Assembly (NCBI GenBank): GCA_945643635.1
Contig: CALZFC010000018.1
Span: forward strand, 4,342,501-4,406,500
Length of the DNA: 64,000 nucleotides
Origin: Allodiplogaster sudhausi
Taxonomy: Eukaryota; Nematoda; Chromadorea; Rhabditida; Diplogasteridae
Reading direction: 5' to 3'
A program made the translations under genes and the position numbers. Below, one piece after another: positions 12,901 through 23,901 of the stretch. A model generated the notes under the pieces. The model did no database searches and was not told the DNA's origin. It saw nothing but the letters and a program-made list of their open reading frames with translations. Each line of letters opens with the position of its first letter. The first letter of the stretch is position 1.

Positions 12901-15900
12901 GACTCATATTTTTTTCATTCCCCAATTCCTCTCCGTTCAAAAGATGCAAACGCTCAAAGTGGCCAACCCAGCGTAAGCACGCGCCGAAATGTTGCAACTT
13001 TGACCGCTGGCGCCACCCCCAAACCCAAAACCCAAAAATCCCAAACCTATACCAAAACGTAGCCAGAATATTCATTTACCATCCTAAAAAAACCCCACCA
13101 AAAAATCTCACCCCCACCGTCCACCACGCCGCTCCGCGCAACCCCCGTAAATAAACCACAAGCGTTTCTAAGTATATACTCTAACTAGCGGAGCTATGGG
13201 GGGACCTGCTTTCAGTATCTTTGCCCATTATCTCCCTTGGAGTTTCCGCTATGTCCTAGCATAGGTTTTGTTTAATTTGGGTTCACACAAAAGAGCGCAA
13301 AACGGTTTGCCCGCGAGCGACTCCGAACCTGGGTCGGTATAGGATATCTGCGTGCGATGAAAATGTACCAAAAAGCTACAAAATAATTCATATCTCGAAA
13401 ATGCCTAAACGAATACCGACGAACAACCTATCATTCGATAGCTAATTTTATGCTCTATTCGAATAAAAATATGCGCCAAAAAGTTTCAGTGATAGCTAAG
13501 GTCGAAAAAGTGCCCTAAACATTCTGACCACAAAAGTAGATCAAAAACGTCGTTGTATGAAAAAGTTTTGTATGAGACATTTGTTCGCCTTCTCGAGAGC
13601 TACAGAATGATATATAACATGTTGCCATATCTCCAACATAGAAGAAAAAACAGCCGCGGAAATGACCTCCCAAAAATTTGACATTTCACGGCCACCTTAG
13701 GGTACTTTCCCGGAATCCCAGCCAAACGGGAGTAGGCTCATTTCAAAGCTCTCCAAAAACTGAACAATATTCTGTATGTCCCATCCCGCTCCATTCCCTA
13801 TTCTGCGAGTATTGATTTTTCAAAGGTTCGCTCCTAACAAAATGGGTCCGCCTGTTTTTGCCCTCGATCGATATGACCCAATGTCTTTTTTTCCACATTG
13901 TATATATCAAAACATGCGCCTTGAAAAACTACATCATATATGTCGAAAGCAGAAAATGCGCCTTTTGAAAATTTGAGTTAGTGAGCAAATACAGAGTAAA
14001 AAAGGGCCAAAAAAGGGTGTCAAATTTTGGTCACGCCCCCTGGCCACGCCTGAGGCACTATGACCAAACCAACAAGGAATCTTAATAATTAAGACATGGG
14101 CTATCGACACATATTTTTTTCATTTCCCAATTCCTCTCCGTTCAAAAGATACAAACGCTCAAAGTGGCCAACCCAGCGCAAGCGCGCGCCGAAAAGTTGC
14201 AACTTTGACCGCTGGCGCCACCCCCAAACCCAAATCCCAAAAATCCCAAACCAATACCAAAACGTAGCCCCAATATTCATTTACCATCCTAAAAAAACCG
14301 CACTCGAAAATCTCAACTCCCCCGCCCACAACCCTGCTCCGCGCAAACCCGGCCAATAAACCACAAGCGTTTCTAAGTATACACTCTAAAACTAGCGGAG
14401 CTATGGGGGGACCTGCTTTCAGTATCTTTGCCCATTATCTCCCTTGGAGTTTCCGCTATGTCCTAGCATAGGTTTTGTTTAATTTGGGTTCACACAAAAG
14501 AGCGCAAAACGGTTTGCCCGCGAGCGACTCCGAACCTGGGTCGGTATAGGATATCTGCGTGCGATGAAAATGTACCAAAAAGCTACAAAATAATTCATAT
14601 CTCGAAAATGCCTAAACGAATACCGACGAACAACCTATCATTCGATAGCTAATTTTATGCTCTATTCGAATAAAAATATGCGCCAAAAAGTTTCAGTGAT
14701 AGCTAAGGTCGAAAAAGTGCCCTAAACATTCTGACCACAAAAGTAGATCAAAAACGTCGTTGTATGAAAAAGTTTTGTATGAGACATTTGTTCGCCTTCT
14801 CGAGAGCTACAGAATGATATATAACATGTTGCCATATCTCCAACATAGAAGAAAAAACAGCCGCGGAAATGACCTCCCAAAAATTTGACATTTCACGGCC
14901 ACCTTAGGGTACTTTCCCGGAATCCCAGCCAAACGGGAGTAGGCTCATTTCAAAGCTCTCCAAAAACTGAACAATATTCTGTATGTCCCATCCCGCTCCA
15001 TTCCCTATTCTGCGAGTATTGATTTTTCAAAGGTTCGCTCCTAACAAAATGGGTCCGCCTGTTTTTGCCCTCGATCGATATGACCCAATGTCTTTTTTTC
15101 CACAATGTATATATCAAAACATGCGCCGTGAAAAACTACATCATATATGTCGGAAAGAGAAAAAGTTAATTTTGAAAATTTGAGTTAGTGAGAAAAAACA
15201 GAACAAAAAAGGGCCAAAAAACGGGGTAAAAGTTTGGCCACGCCCACAGGAAAGACCCTCTGGCGGAATTCGCCCAATTTGTGTCCTATTAATCTTGAAG
15301 ACATTCCCTATCTGCCACTATTTTTTCCAGCTTCCCATCTTCTCCGAAACAAAAGATACAAACGCTCAAAGTCGCCAACCCAGCGCAACCTCGCGCCGAA
15401 ATGTTGCAACTTTGGCCGCCGGCGCCACCCCCAAACCCAAAACCGAAAAATCCCAAACCATTACCAAAACGTAGCCCCAATATTCATTTACCTCCTAAAA
15501 AAAACCCCACTCGAAAATCTCAACCCCGCCGCCCACTACGCCGCTCCGCGCAAACCCAGTCAATAAACCACAAGCGTTTCTAAGTATACTCTCTAACTAG
15601 CGGAGCTATGGGGGGACCTGGTTTCAGTATCGTCGCCCATTATCTCCCTTGGAGTGCGCGCTATGTCCTAGCATTGGTTTTGTTTAATTAGGGTTCACAC
15701 AAAAGAGCGCAAAACGGTTTGCCCGCGAGCGACTCCGAACCTGGGTCGGTATAGGATATCTGCGTGCGATGAAAATGTACCAAAAAGCCACAAAATAATT
15801 CATATCTCGAATATGCATGTATCAAATCCCATGATCTACCTATCATTCGATAGCTAATTTTAGGCTCTATCTGAATAAAAATATGCCCCAAAAAGTGTCA

Positions 15901-18900
15901 GTGATAGCTATGGTCGAAAAAGTGGCCTAAACATTCTCGGACCAAAAGTAGATCAAAAATGCCAAAATATGAAAACATTTTGTATGAGAAAGTTATTCGC
16001 CTTCTCGAGAGCTACAGAATGAAATATAACATGTTGCCATAACACCAACTCCTGAGAAAAAACAGCCGCGGAAATATCCTCCCAAAATTTCGACATTTCA
16101 CGGCCCCCTTAGGGTACTTTCCCGGAATCCCAGCCAAACGGGAGTAAGCTCATTTCAAAGCTCTCCAAAAACTAAATAATATTCTGAATGTCCCGTCCCG
16201 CTCCGATCCTAAATCTTCGAGTATTGATTTTTCAAAGGTTCGCTCCTAACAAAATGGGCCCGCCGGTTTTTGCCCTCGATCGATATGACCCAATGTCTTT
16301 TTTTCCACAATGTACATATCAAAACATGCGCCTTGAAAAACTACATCATATATGTCGAAAGCAGAAAATGCGCCTTTTGAAAATTTGAGTTAGTGAGAAA
16401 AAACAGAGTAAAAAAGGGCCAAAAAAGGGGGTCAAATTTTGGCCACACCCCCTGGCCACCCCTGAGGCACTATCAACAAACCGACAAGGAATCTTAATAA
16501 TTAAGACATGGGCTATCGACCCATATTTTTTTCATTCCCCAACTCCTCTCCGTTCAAAAGATCCAATAGCTCAAAGTGGCCAACCCAGCGTAAGCTCGCG
16601 CCGAAAAGTTGAAACTTTGGCCGCCGGCGCCGACCCCAAAACCAAAACCCAAAAATCCCAAACCAATACCAAAACGTAGCCCCAATATTCATTTACCATC
16701 CTAAAAAAACCCCACTCGAAAATCTCAACTCCCCCGCCCACCACGCCGCTCCGCGCAAACCCAGTCAATAATGGACAAGCGTTTCTAAGTATACACTCTA
16801 ACTAGCGGAGCTATGGGGGGACCTGCTTTCAGTATCTTTGCCCATTATCTCCCTTGGAGTCTCCGCTATGTCCTAGCATTTTAATCTTTGCATTGGGGGT
16901 CGAATTAAAACGCGCAAAAGGGTTTGCCCGCGCGCGACTCCGAACCTGGGTCGTTAAGAAAATCTGCGTGCACATAAAATGCACCAAAAAGCCACAAAAT
17001 AATTCATATCTCGAATATTCCTTTATCAAATCCCATGATCTACCCATAATTCGATAGCTAATTTTAGGCTCTACAATAAAGAAAATATGCGCCAAAAAGT
17101 GTCAGTGATAGGTAAGGTCGAAAAAGTGGCCTAAACATTCTGACCGCAAAAGTAGGTCAAAAACGTAAATATATGAACATGGTTTGTATTAAACATTTGT
17201 TCACCAGCTCGAGAGCTACAGAATGATATATAACATGTAGCCATAACGCCAATCCCCGAGAAAAAACAGCCACGGAAACTGCCTCCCAAAAATTCGACAT
17301 TTCACGGCCCCCTCAGGGTACTTTACTGGAATCTCAGCCAAACGGGAGTAGGCTCATTCCAAAGCTCTCCTAAAACTGAACAATATTCTGAATGTCCCGT
17401 CTCGCTCCAATCCCAAATCTCAGAGTATTGATTTTTCAAAGGTACGCTCCTAACAAAATGGGTCCGCCTGTTTATGCCCCCGATCGATATGACCCAATGT
17501 CTTTTTTTCCACAATGTATATATCAAAACATGCGCCTTGAACAACTACATCATATATGTCGAAAGCAGAAAATGCGCCTTTTGAAAATTTGAGTTAGTGA
17601 GAAAAAACAGAGTAAAAAAGGGCCAAAAAAGGGGGTCAAATTTTGGCCACACCCCCTGGCCACCCCTGAGGCACTATCAACAAACCAACCAGGAATCTTA
17701 ATAATTAAGAGATGGGCTATCGACTCATATTTTTTTCGTTCGCCAGTTCCTCTCCGTTCAAAAGATGCAAACGCTCAAAGTGGCCAACCCGGCGCAAGCT
17801 CGCGCCAAAAAGGTTCAACTTTGGCCGCCGGCGCCGACCCCAAACCCCAAACCAAAAAATCCCAAACCAATACTAAAACGTAGCCCCAATATTCATTTTC
17901 CATCCTAAAAAAACCGCACTCGAAAATCTCACTCCCACCGCCCGCTACGCCGCTCCGCGCAAACCCCGGCAATAATGGACAAGCGTTTCTAAGTACATAC
18001 TCTAACTAGCGGAGCTATGGGGGGACCAGGTTTCAGTATCTTTGCCCATTATCTCCCTTGGAGTCTTCGCTATGTCCTAGCATTAAGAACTTTGCTTTGG
18101 GGGTCGAATTAAAACGCGCAAAAGAGTTTGCCCGCGCGCGACTGCGAACCTGGGTCGTTAAGAAAATCTGCGTGCGATGAAAATGCACCAAAAAGCCACA
18201 AAATAATTCATATCTCGAATATGCCTGGATGAAATGAGAAGTATCATCCACCATTCGATAGCTAATTTTATGCTCTATTTGAATAAAAATATGCCCCAAA
18301 AACTGTCAGTGATAGGTAAGGTCGAAAAAGTGGCCTAAACATTCTGACCCCAAAAGTAGATCAAAAATGCCAAAATATGAAAACGTTTTGTATGAGAAAG
18401 TTATTCGCCTTCTCGAGAGCTACAGAATAATATATAACATGTTGCCATAACACCAACTCCTGAGAAAAAACAGCCGCGGAAATACCCTCCCAAAATTTCG
18501 ACATTTCACGGCCCCCTTAGGGTACTTTCCCGGAATCCCAGCCAAACGGGAGTAGGCTCATTTCAAAGCTCTCCAAAAACTAAATAATATTCTGAATGTC
18601 CCGTCCCGCTCCGATCCTAAATCTTCGAGTATTGATTTTTCAAAGGTTCGCTCCTAACAAAATGGGTCCGCCTGTTTTTGCCCCCGATCGATATGACCCA
18701 ATGTCTTTTTTTCCACAATGTATATATCAAAACATGCGCCTTGAACAACTACATCATATATGTCGAAAGCAGAAAATGCGCCTTTTGAAAATTTGAGTTA
18801 GTGAGAAAAAACAGAGTAAAAAAGGGCCAAAAAAGGGGGTCAAATTTTGGCCACACCCCCTATCCACCCCTGAGGCACTATCAACAAACCAACCAGGAAT

Positions 18901-20950
18901 CTTAATAATTAAGAGATGGGCTATCGACTCATATTTTTTTCGTTCGCCAGTTCCTCTCCGTTCAAAAGATGCAAACGCTCAAAGTGGCCAACCCGGCGCA
19001 AGCTCGCGCCAAAAAGGTTCAACTTTGGCGCCGACCCCAAACCCCAAACCAAAAAATCCCAAACCAATACTAAAACGTAGCCCCAATATTCATTTACCAT
19101 CCTAAAAAAACCGCACCCCAAAATCTCAACCCCACCGCCCACCACGCCGCTCCGCGCAAACCCAGTAAATATTGAACAAGCGTTTCTAAGTATACTCTCT
19201 AATCTAAAATGCGACCGATCATCTTGAAATCGATCGCTAATTCAGAAATCAATCGATAATACAGGAATTGATCGAGAATCCACCTCAATCGATTTTTTGT
19301 ACAGATCAATCTCAAAATGACATATGTAGCTAATGAGAAGAGAGCAAAATCGCTTCATAAATATCTACAAATTAGTATTTATTCAATCAATATAAAATTC
19401 GGGTACAGAGACGGTTGTTTTTAACTGTGAACAAGATGGTTATCCCCAAAATAGGGAGAAAAAAAACAAATTGCTAATGACAAGAAAAGGAGAGTTCTCA
19501 AAACCTGTACAGTGAGGACAATGTTGTTGGCGGACATGCAGGAGGGCTGACACGAAGGCTGGCATGACTGCGGGCACGTGCAGCCGGCCTGGCAGCTGGG
19601 CACGCACACGGCAGAGAGCGTCGGCGACGAGCACGAGGAGCACGCGTTGTTGCATGAATTGGAGCACTGATCTTGAGTGGAGGGAGAGGGCTTATTGTTA
19701 GTCTGATGACGTCATTGGATTGATAAAATATTGATTGATAAGTTTTTCAGCATATCGATTATGATCAACCATCTACCATTAAGAGTACTCGATCTACCGT
19801 TGTGGAAACTTGATCTGTCATTAAGGAAATTTGATCTGCCATTAAGTAAAATTGGTATATCATTTCGGAAATTTGATCTACCAATACGTAGACTTGATCT
19901 ACCATTGCCCAATGTGATAGATATTAGCTGAGAATGATGAGAGTGAAACAAACTTCCGCCACCTCCGCCACCGCCGCACGTCTTGTAGCAGGTGGGGAAG
20001 CACGCCTGGAGGCACGTCGGCGTCGTGCACGTCTGCACGCAGTTCTGCTGGCACGCGCCGCATCCGTTCGACTGCTGCTGCGGACGCTGCTTCATGTTGA
20101 TCACCAGAGTCTGCGCAGATCACAGCAATTATGATTTTCTTGAATCTATTAAAATCACAATAGTACAGCTATATTTTTCTTAACCGATATAATAATAATA
20201 ATTATATTATATTATAATTATTATATGTATATCTAGATAATAAAACTCTCAAATCCGTCGTACTGCCGGAATCGCAATGTTGCACATGGGCGCGCACGAC
20301 GCTTGGCACGTCGAGAGGCACACGGGCGTCTGGCAGCGATTGCAGCCATCCATGCAGCTGCCGCACGATGACGGCGTCAGCACGACCTGAACTTTTTTTT
20401 GTATATCGTTTTCTCTTTGCACAGACATATGCACGAGTTGTATACGTAAGCTTTATATTTTCTTAATTTAAAAAAAGAGAAAATAAATCAGCATTAGTCC
20501 CGTTGCCAAAGAAGTACAGTACAACACTGACACGGCACTGTCGTTGGCAGGCCGGCTGGCAGCTCTGGATGCACATGGGCGTCGGGCATGCCTGCGTGCA
20601 CTGGCGGACGCACGTAGGCAGACACACCATCTGCTGCTGCTGCTGCTGCTGTTGCTGGCCGTCGTCGCAGCAGTCGCAGCCGGGCTCGCCACAGCACTCG
20701 CACTGGCGCTTCGGGCGCGACAGCTCGGTCTTAATAAGCAGCAGGGTAGTAGGTTAGCATAGTGGCAAGTGTCCAGCGCTAAAAGGCGAGACACCAGGGT
20801 TCGATCCTCGCTTCGGGCACAAAAGTGAGATGAAGATGAACATGCCTGATTCTTCGGTTTCTTTGTCGTCGTTTTCGTCGCAGTCGTTGCTGCTTGGGCG
20901 GCAACGGCACCGAGTGCGAGCAAGGCAAGCAGAAGGAGAGCAGACTGCAT
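6615..20950 (-). CDS. Secreted cysteine-rich repeat protein
   Basis: Predicted extracellular or cuticle-type protein of about 577 aa. Exons: 20846-20950, 20532-20729, 20264-20386, 19954-20110, 19505-19671, 8048-8305, 7089-7671, 6615-6758. Residues 1-19 are a signal peptide (MQSALLLLALLALGAVAAQA), followed by a Thr/Lys linker. Then come modules rich in CxxxC spacings (CVRQCTQACP, CIQSCQPACQRQC, CQPSCQPSCM), separated by poly-Gln, a Gly run, and in exon 7 a Gly/Tyr/Ser stretch (GYGASSYGSFGG). The last exon is again Cys-rich and ends NDQCCKR. Composition resembles nematode abu/pqn-type pharyngeal or cuticular proteins, but orthology is not claimed. Phases agree at every junction except exon 7, which is 583 nt, one base too long for its flanking phases. 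An unseen intron or indel is needed there. Intron 1 uses a GC donor. Intron 5 (8306-19504) contains the satellite array. Confidence 0.8.
6768..6920. repeat. (GA)n tract in last intron of Cys-rich gene
   Basis: Purine tract on plus, hence CT-rich in the sense of the minus-strand gene. It runs into the tttcag acceptor of the last exon and acts as a very long polypyrimidine tract. Confidence 0.85.
8364..19200. repeat. Satellite array, nine units of about 1205 bp
   Basis: Each unit begins with actagcggagctatgggg. Starts are at 8364, 9568, 10774, 11981, 13184, 14391, 15596, 16801 and 18005, so the first eight periods are 1203-1207 bp. The last unit is slightly shorter (1196 bp) and the array ends near 19200. 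Units share a GC-rich block (about +100 to +160, with cgactccgaacctgggtcg), an AT-rich middle, and a C/A-rich end reading cgtttctaagtata. No terminal inverted repeats, tRNA or conserved protein domain were seen in a unit. The array lies wholly inside intron 5 of the Cys-rich gene. Some unit halves are nearly identical between copies (see findings), which implies recent conversion or unequal exchange. Confidence 0.97.
19785..19918. repeat. 20-bp minisatellite in intron 4 of Cys-rich gene
   Basis: About six imperfect copies of a unit near gatctaccattaaggaaac, with variants such as gatctgtcattaaggaaat and gatctaccaatacgtagac. It lies between exons 4 and 5. Confidence 0.8.
20740..20820 (+). other. 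tRNA-like sequence inside a 116-bp intron
   Basis: The plus strand carries an A-box-like ttagcatagtgg and a B-box-like ggttcgatcct with tRNA spacing, and an internal stem GTGTC/GACAC. A proper acceptor stem is absent, so it is a tRNA-derived relic or SINE head. It occupies most of intron 1 (20730-20845) of the Cys-rich gene, in antisense orientation. Confidence 0.5.
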
Positions 20951-21521
20951 GATTCTGGCCAGAAACACAAATGAATTGTTAGAAATGCATGAGGACGACG
21001 GGCAATGGCGAAGTACAAATAAACAATACCATATATGTGTATGTGGCTGTCGAAAAGTTAGTTGCATTATGATTATTATTATTATTATTATTATTGTCAT
21101 TATTATATTATAAATTGGCTCGATCTCATTCAAGGACGAACGGAATGGGAAATTTTCTTTGAACCGCGTATTCAGGTTGATCATTTATTGAGCAGAATGT
21201 GCTAGAAGAAAAGTGCACATCAAAGCACAGAAGATGTGCAGAAGTGGCGCTGTTATTTTAGAGTACTTATGAGGCAGCCAGCGGCGGGAGACAGGACGAG
21301 CAATATGAGATGAGTGATGAATGATCTGAGGAATGGAATTCATGGAAACAGAGAGAGTCAGAGAGCGAGAGAGCTAGAGTGAGAGAGCGAGAGAGAGAGA
21401 GAGAAGGAGAGAGAGAGAGAGACAGAGAGAGAGAGAGTGATTGCGTCAGGCGACGCCGCCTGGAGGCTGTCCACTTAACATGTTCACAATGAACACGCGA
21501 ATGGAATCGACACTTCAAGCA

Positions 21522-21580
<59 letters not shown>

Positions 21581-22062
21581 TCAAACAGGTGCCGATGACA
21601 ATGATGATGCTTGCTTTAGGCATATGAGTCGATCTCGATGTGAGTCAGCCATCTGAACTTCTCTTGGGATCCAGAGTATGGTCTCCGCCTCTTCCGCCTT
21701 GGGCGATTGGAATGGTGAGGAGCTGAGAGAATGGGTAGAGGGAAAGAGAGAGAGAATAAAGGGAGAAAGAGAGGGAGAGAGAGAGGGAGAGAGTAAGAGA
21801 AAGAGAGAGAGAGGGGGAGAGATAGAGTTAGAGAGGTGGAGAAAGAAAGAGTGATGGAACTACCGAAAATGAGATCGTGGGACAGGAAAAAAAGCAGATC
21901 GAGTCGGATGGTGAGAGAGAAAGGGCAGAATGAGAGAGAGAGCGAGAGCGAGAGCGAGAGAGAGAGAGAGCGAGAGAGAGAGCGAGAGGGAGTGTGAGAG
22001 AGAATGAGGGAGAGTGAGAGAGGGAGAGCGAGAGAGAGAGTAAGAGAGAGGGAGTGAGAGAA

Positions 22063-22093
<31 letters not shown>

Positions 22094-22926
22094 CCAATCC
22101 GAGAGCGAGCGCACACAAATACACAGGCTGACCATACATATTCGGCGTATGGGAACACGCAGAGAGGAAGAGACGCCGAAAGTGAGAAGCCGGTTCTGTC
22201 CGGTGCACGAGTCCTCCTTCGCCGCTCCACACGCGCGCGCAGTAAAAACAGCCCAGCCAGCCAAGGAAGAGAGATGACGAACAAGGAAGGAATCTGGGCA
22301 AGGTCCAAGAGATCATATGCAATATTAGACATATTAAATAAGACCATATGTTTCTATTTTATCCGATTTTTTTCCAAAGAAATTAATTAAACCTTACTAA
22401 TCACATCTTCAAAAGCTAGAAATAAGTGTATGCATATATGTAATTGTGCAGTTTATCATCATGACTTGAAGGAGCCAAAAACGCACGTTTGAAATCGCGC
22501 CTTTTTGCCTGACACCATGGGCGAGAGAGCACTAGTGATGCAGAGAGACAATGGTCAGGAAGGTGGCGGCAACAAAAGGACAGCCTCAAGGAGCGGACGA
22601 CAGGCGAGAACGGTACGCTGGCCGCGGCGTCTGAATCGAAAGCGGACGCCGAATCTAGGACGCCAGGCGAGAAATACGGGGTAGACACAAATGGGTCAAG
22701 AATCAGACCCTCCCTCCTTGTCGTTTCCTTCTTCCACTTATAAAATCTAGCCACCGAATTCTGCTTCCATTCAGTCTCAAGTTCTAGTAGAAACAATCCA
22801 CAAGTCACGCTTGTAGGCCTTTTCCCTTAAAGGTAGCTAGAACGCGAAAACATCTATTACGATGAACATTCATCCTAATTGAAGCCTATGGGAAGAAAAA
22901 ATGCTGGGTGATAATGCAAAAAGTTT
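20951..22926. other. Intergenic region with GA/CT tracts
   Basis: The Cys-rich gene starts at 20950, 4 bases after a ggccag that could be a trans-splice acceptor. An ATT-repeat patch lies near 21070-21110. GA/CT blocks lie at 21345-21590 and 21730-22095. The part near 22560-22720 resembles 25600-25740 (shared cgtctgaatcgaaag), a diverged repeat. No gene was supported. Confidence 0.55.
21345..22095. repeat. GA/CT microsatellite blocks
   Basis: GA-rich at 21345-21440, CT-rich at 21520-21585, GA-rich at 21730-22095. The long Ser/Leu open frames on the minus strand across these blocks are repeat translation. Confidence 0.85.
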
Positions 22927-22999
22927 CGACCCTGGCAGGACTCGAACCTGCAATCTTCGGCTCCGGAAACCGACGCCTTATCCATTAGGCCACAGGGCC
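22927..22999 (-). tRNA. tRNA-Arg (anticodon CCG)
   Basis: 73-nt tRNA on the minus strand with a 7-bp acceptor stem GGCCCTG/CAGGGTC (one G-U), D stem GCCT/AGGC, anticodon stem TCGGT/GCCGA, loop TTCCGGA with anticodon CCG, T stem GCAGG/CCTGC and loop TTCGAGT. Discriminator base is G. A T5 run lies just downstream, a good Pol III terminator. Best preserved of the local copies. Confidence 0.93.
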
Positions 23000-23129
23000 A
23001 CGGATTACAACCTTGAATAACAACTTCTAACCTTAATTCTATAATGCTATCAAGCGCAGGTTTTTTACTTATAGTTATTCATATTTATGCACCGTTCCGT
23101 TAATAAGTCCGTAATTGCTCGACAATGAG

Positions 23130-23370
23130 AGCCAGAAAGAGAGACGGATAAAGATAGAGAGGAAAAGCGAAACGGTGAAAGATAACGAAGGAGAGAGAGA
23201 GGAAGAAGAGAAATTGGGAGAGAGATAGAGAGGAATACAAAAAGAGAGACTGAGACAGAGAGAGACGGAAAGAGATAGAGCAGAAGATAGAGATTGGAAG
23301 AGAGAGTGGGATGGAGGGAGAGAAAAGAGACGGAGAGGAGAGAGAGAGAACGAGAGAGAGAGAGAGAAAC
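23130..23370. repeat. GA-rich tract
   Basis: Imperfect GA/GACAGAGA repeats between the first tRNA-Arg and the broken copy. Similar tracts lie beside the later tRNA copies, so the tract is part of the repeated unit. Confidence 0.75.
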
Positions 23371-23459
23371 AAGGCAATGAAATTGGGAGAGCCAGTTGAA
23401 TAGCGAAAAAATGCAATTCGAAATACCTCGACGAAAAGTCTGTAGTACTGAAAAAATTT

Positions 23460-23546
23460 CGACCCTGGCAGGACTCGAACCTGCAATCTTCGGCTCCGGA
23501 AATGTGCCACGCGCAGCCTCCAGCAGAGTCGGCAATGCGCCACGGC
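23460..23546 (-). pseudogene. Broken tRNA-Arg copy
   Basis: The 3' half (T arm, variable loop, 3' side of the anticodon arm, to about 23503) matches the neighbouring tRNA-Arg genes exactly. After tccggaa the sequence switches to unrelated bases up to a gccacggcc end, so the D arm and the 5' anticodon strand are lost. It cannot fold as a tRNA. Confidence 0.8.
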
Positions 23547-23901
23547 CAAAGCCCTGAAAGGCCATACACTATCATCTACAGTAAGAAACTGATATGATTG
23601 AGAAGAATATAAACAGGATGAGTCAGAGCAACGTTTTTAGTAACACATTTATCATCCATACATCTTTCTATGTTAGCTGCATATCATTGAAGACATTTCG
23701 AATGCCCTATCGGCAGCAAGTTGACATGTTTTTGCTAATGTATGAGCGTTATTGGCAATACATGCCTTCAGTTAATTTCATGTTGAAATAAATGAGCAAA
23801 TAAATAAATAGATAAATAAGAAGAAAATATAGATATGATAGATATAACTGCCTAACCATGAGGACTCGCTCGCCAGCCGAGATCAGCACTCGTCCGTCGC
23901 G

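Noticed and set aside
10479..14359. 87-codon and 65-codon frames repeated in the satellite units
   Set aside because: They are confined to the most similar units and shift or break in others; identity reflects recent copying of the DNA, not coding constraint.
8364..19200. CRISPR array or rDNA-type repeat
   Set aside because: Units are 1.2 kb with no spacers, no rRNA similarity and no leader; the genome is eukaryotic.
8364..19200. Tandem full-length transposons
   Set aside because: No terminal repeats, target duplications or enzyme frames were seen at unit boundaries.
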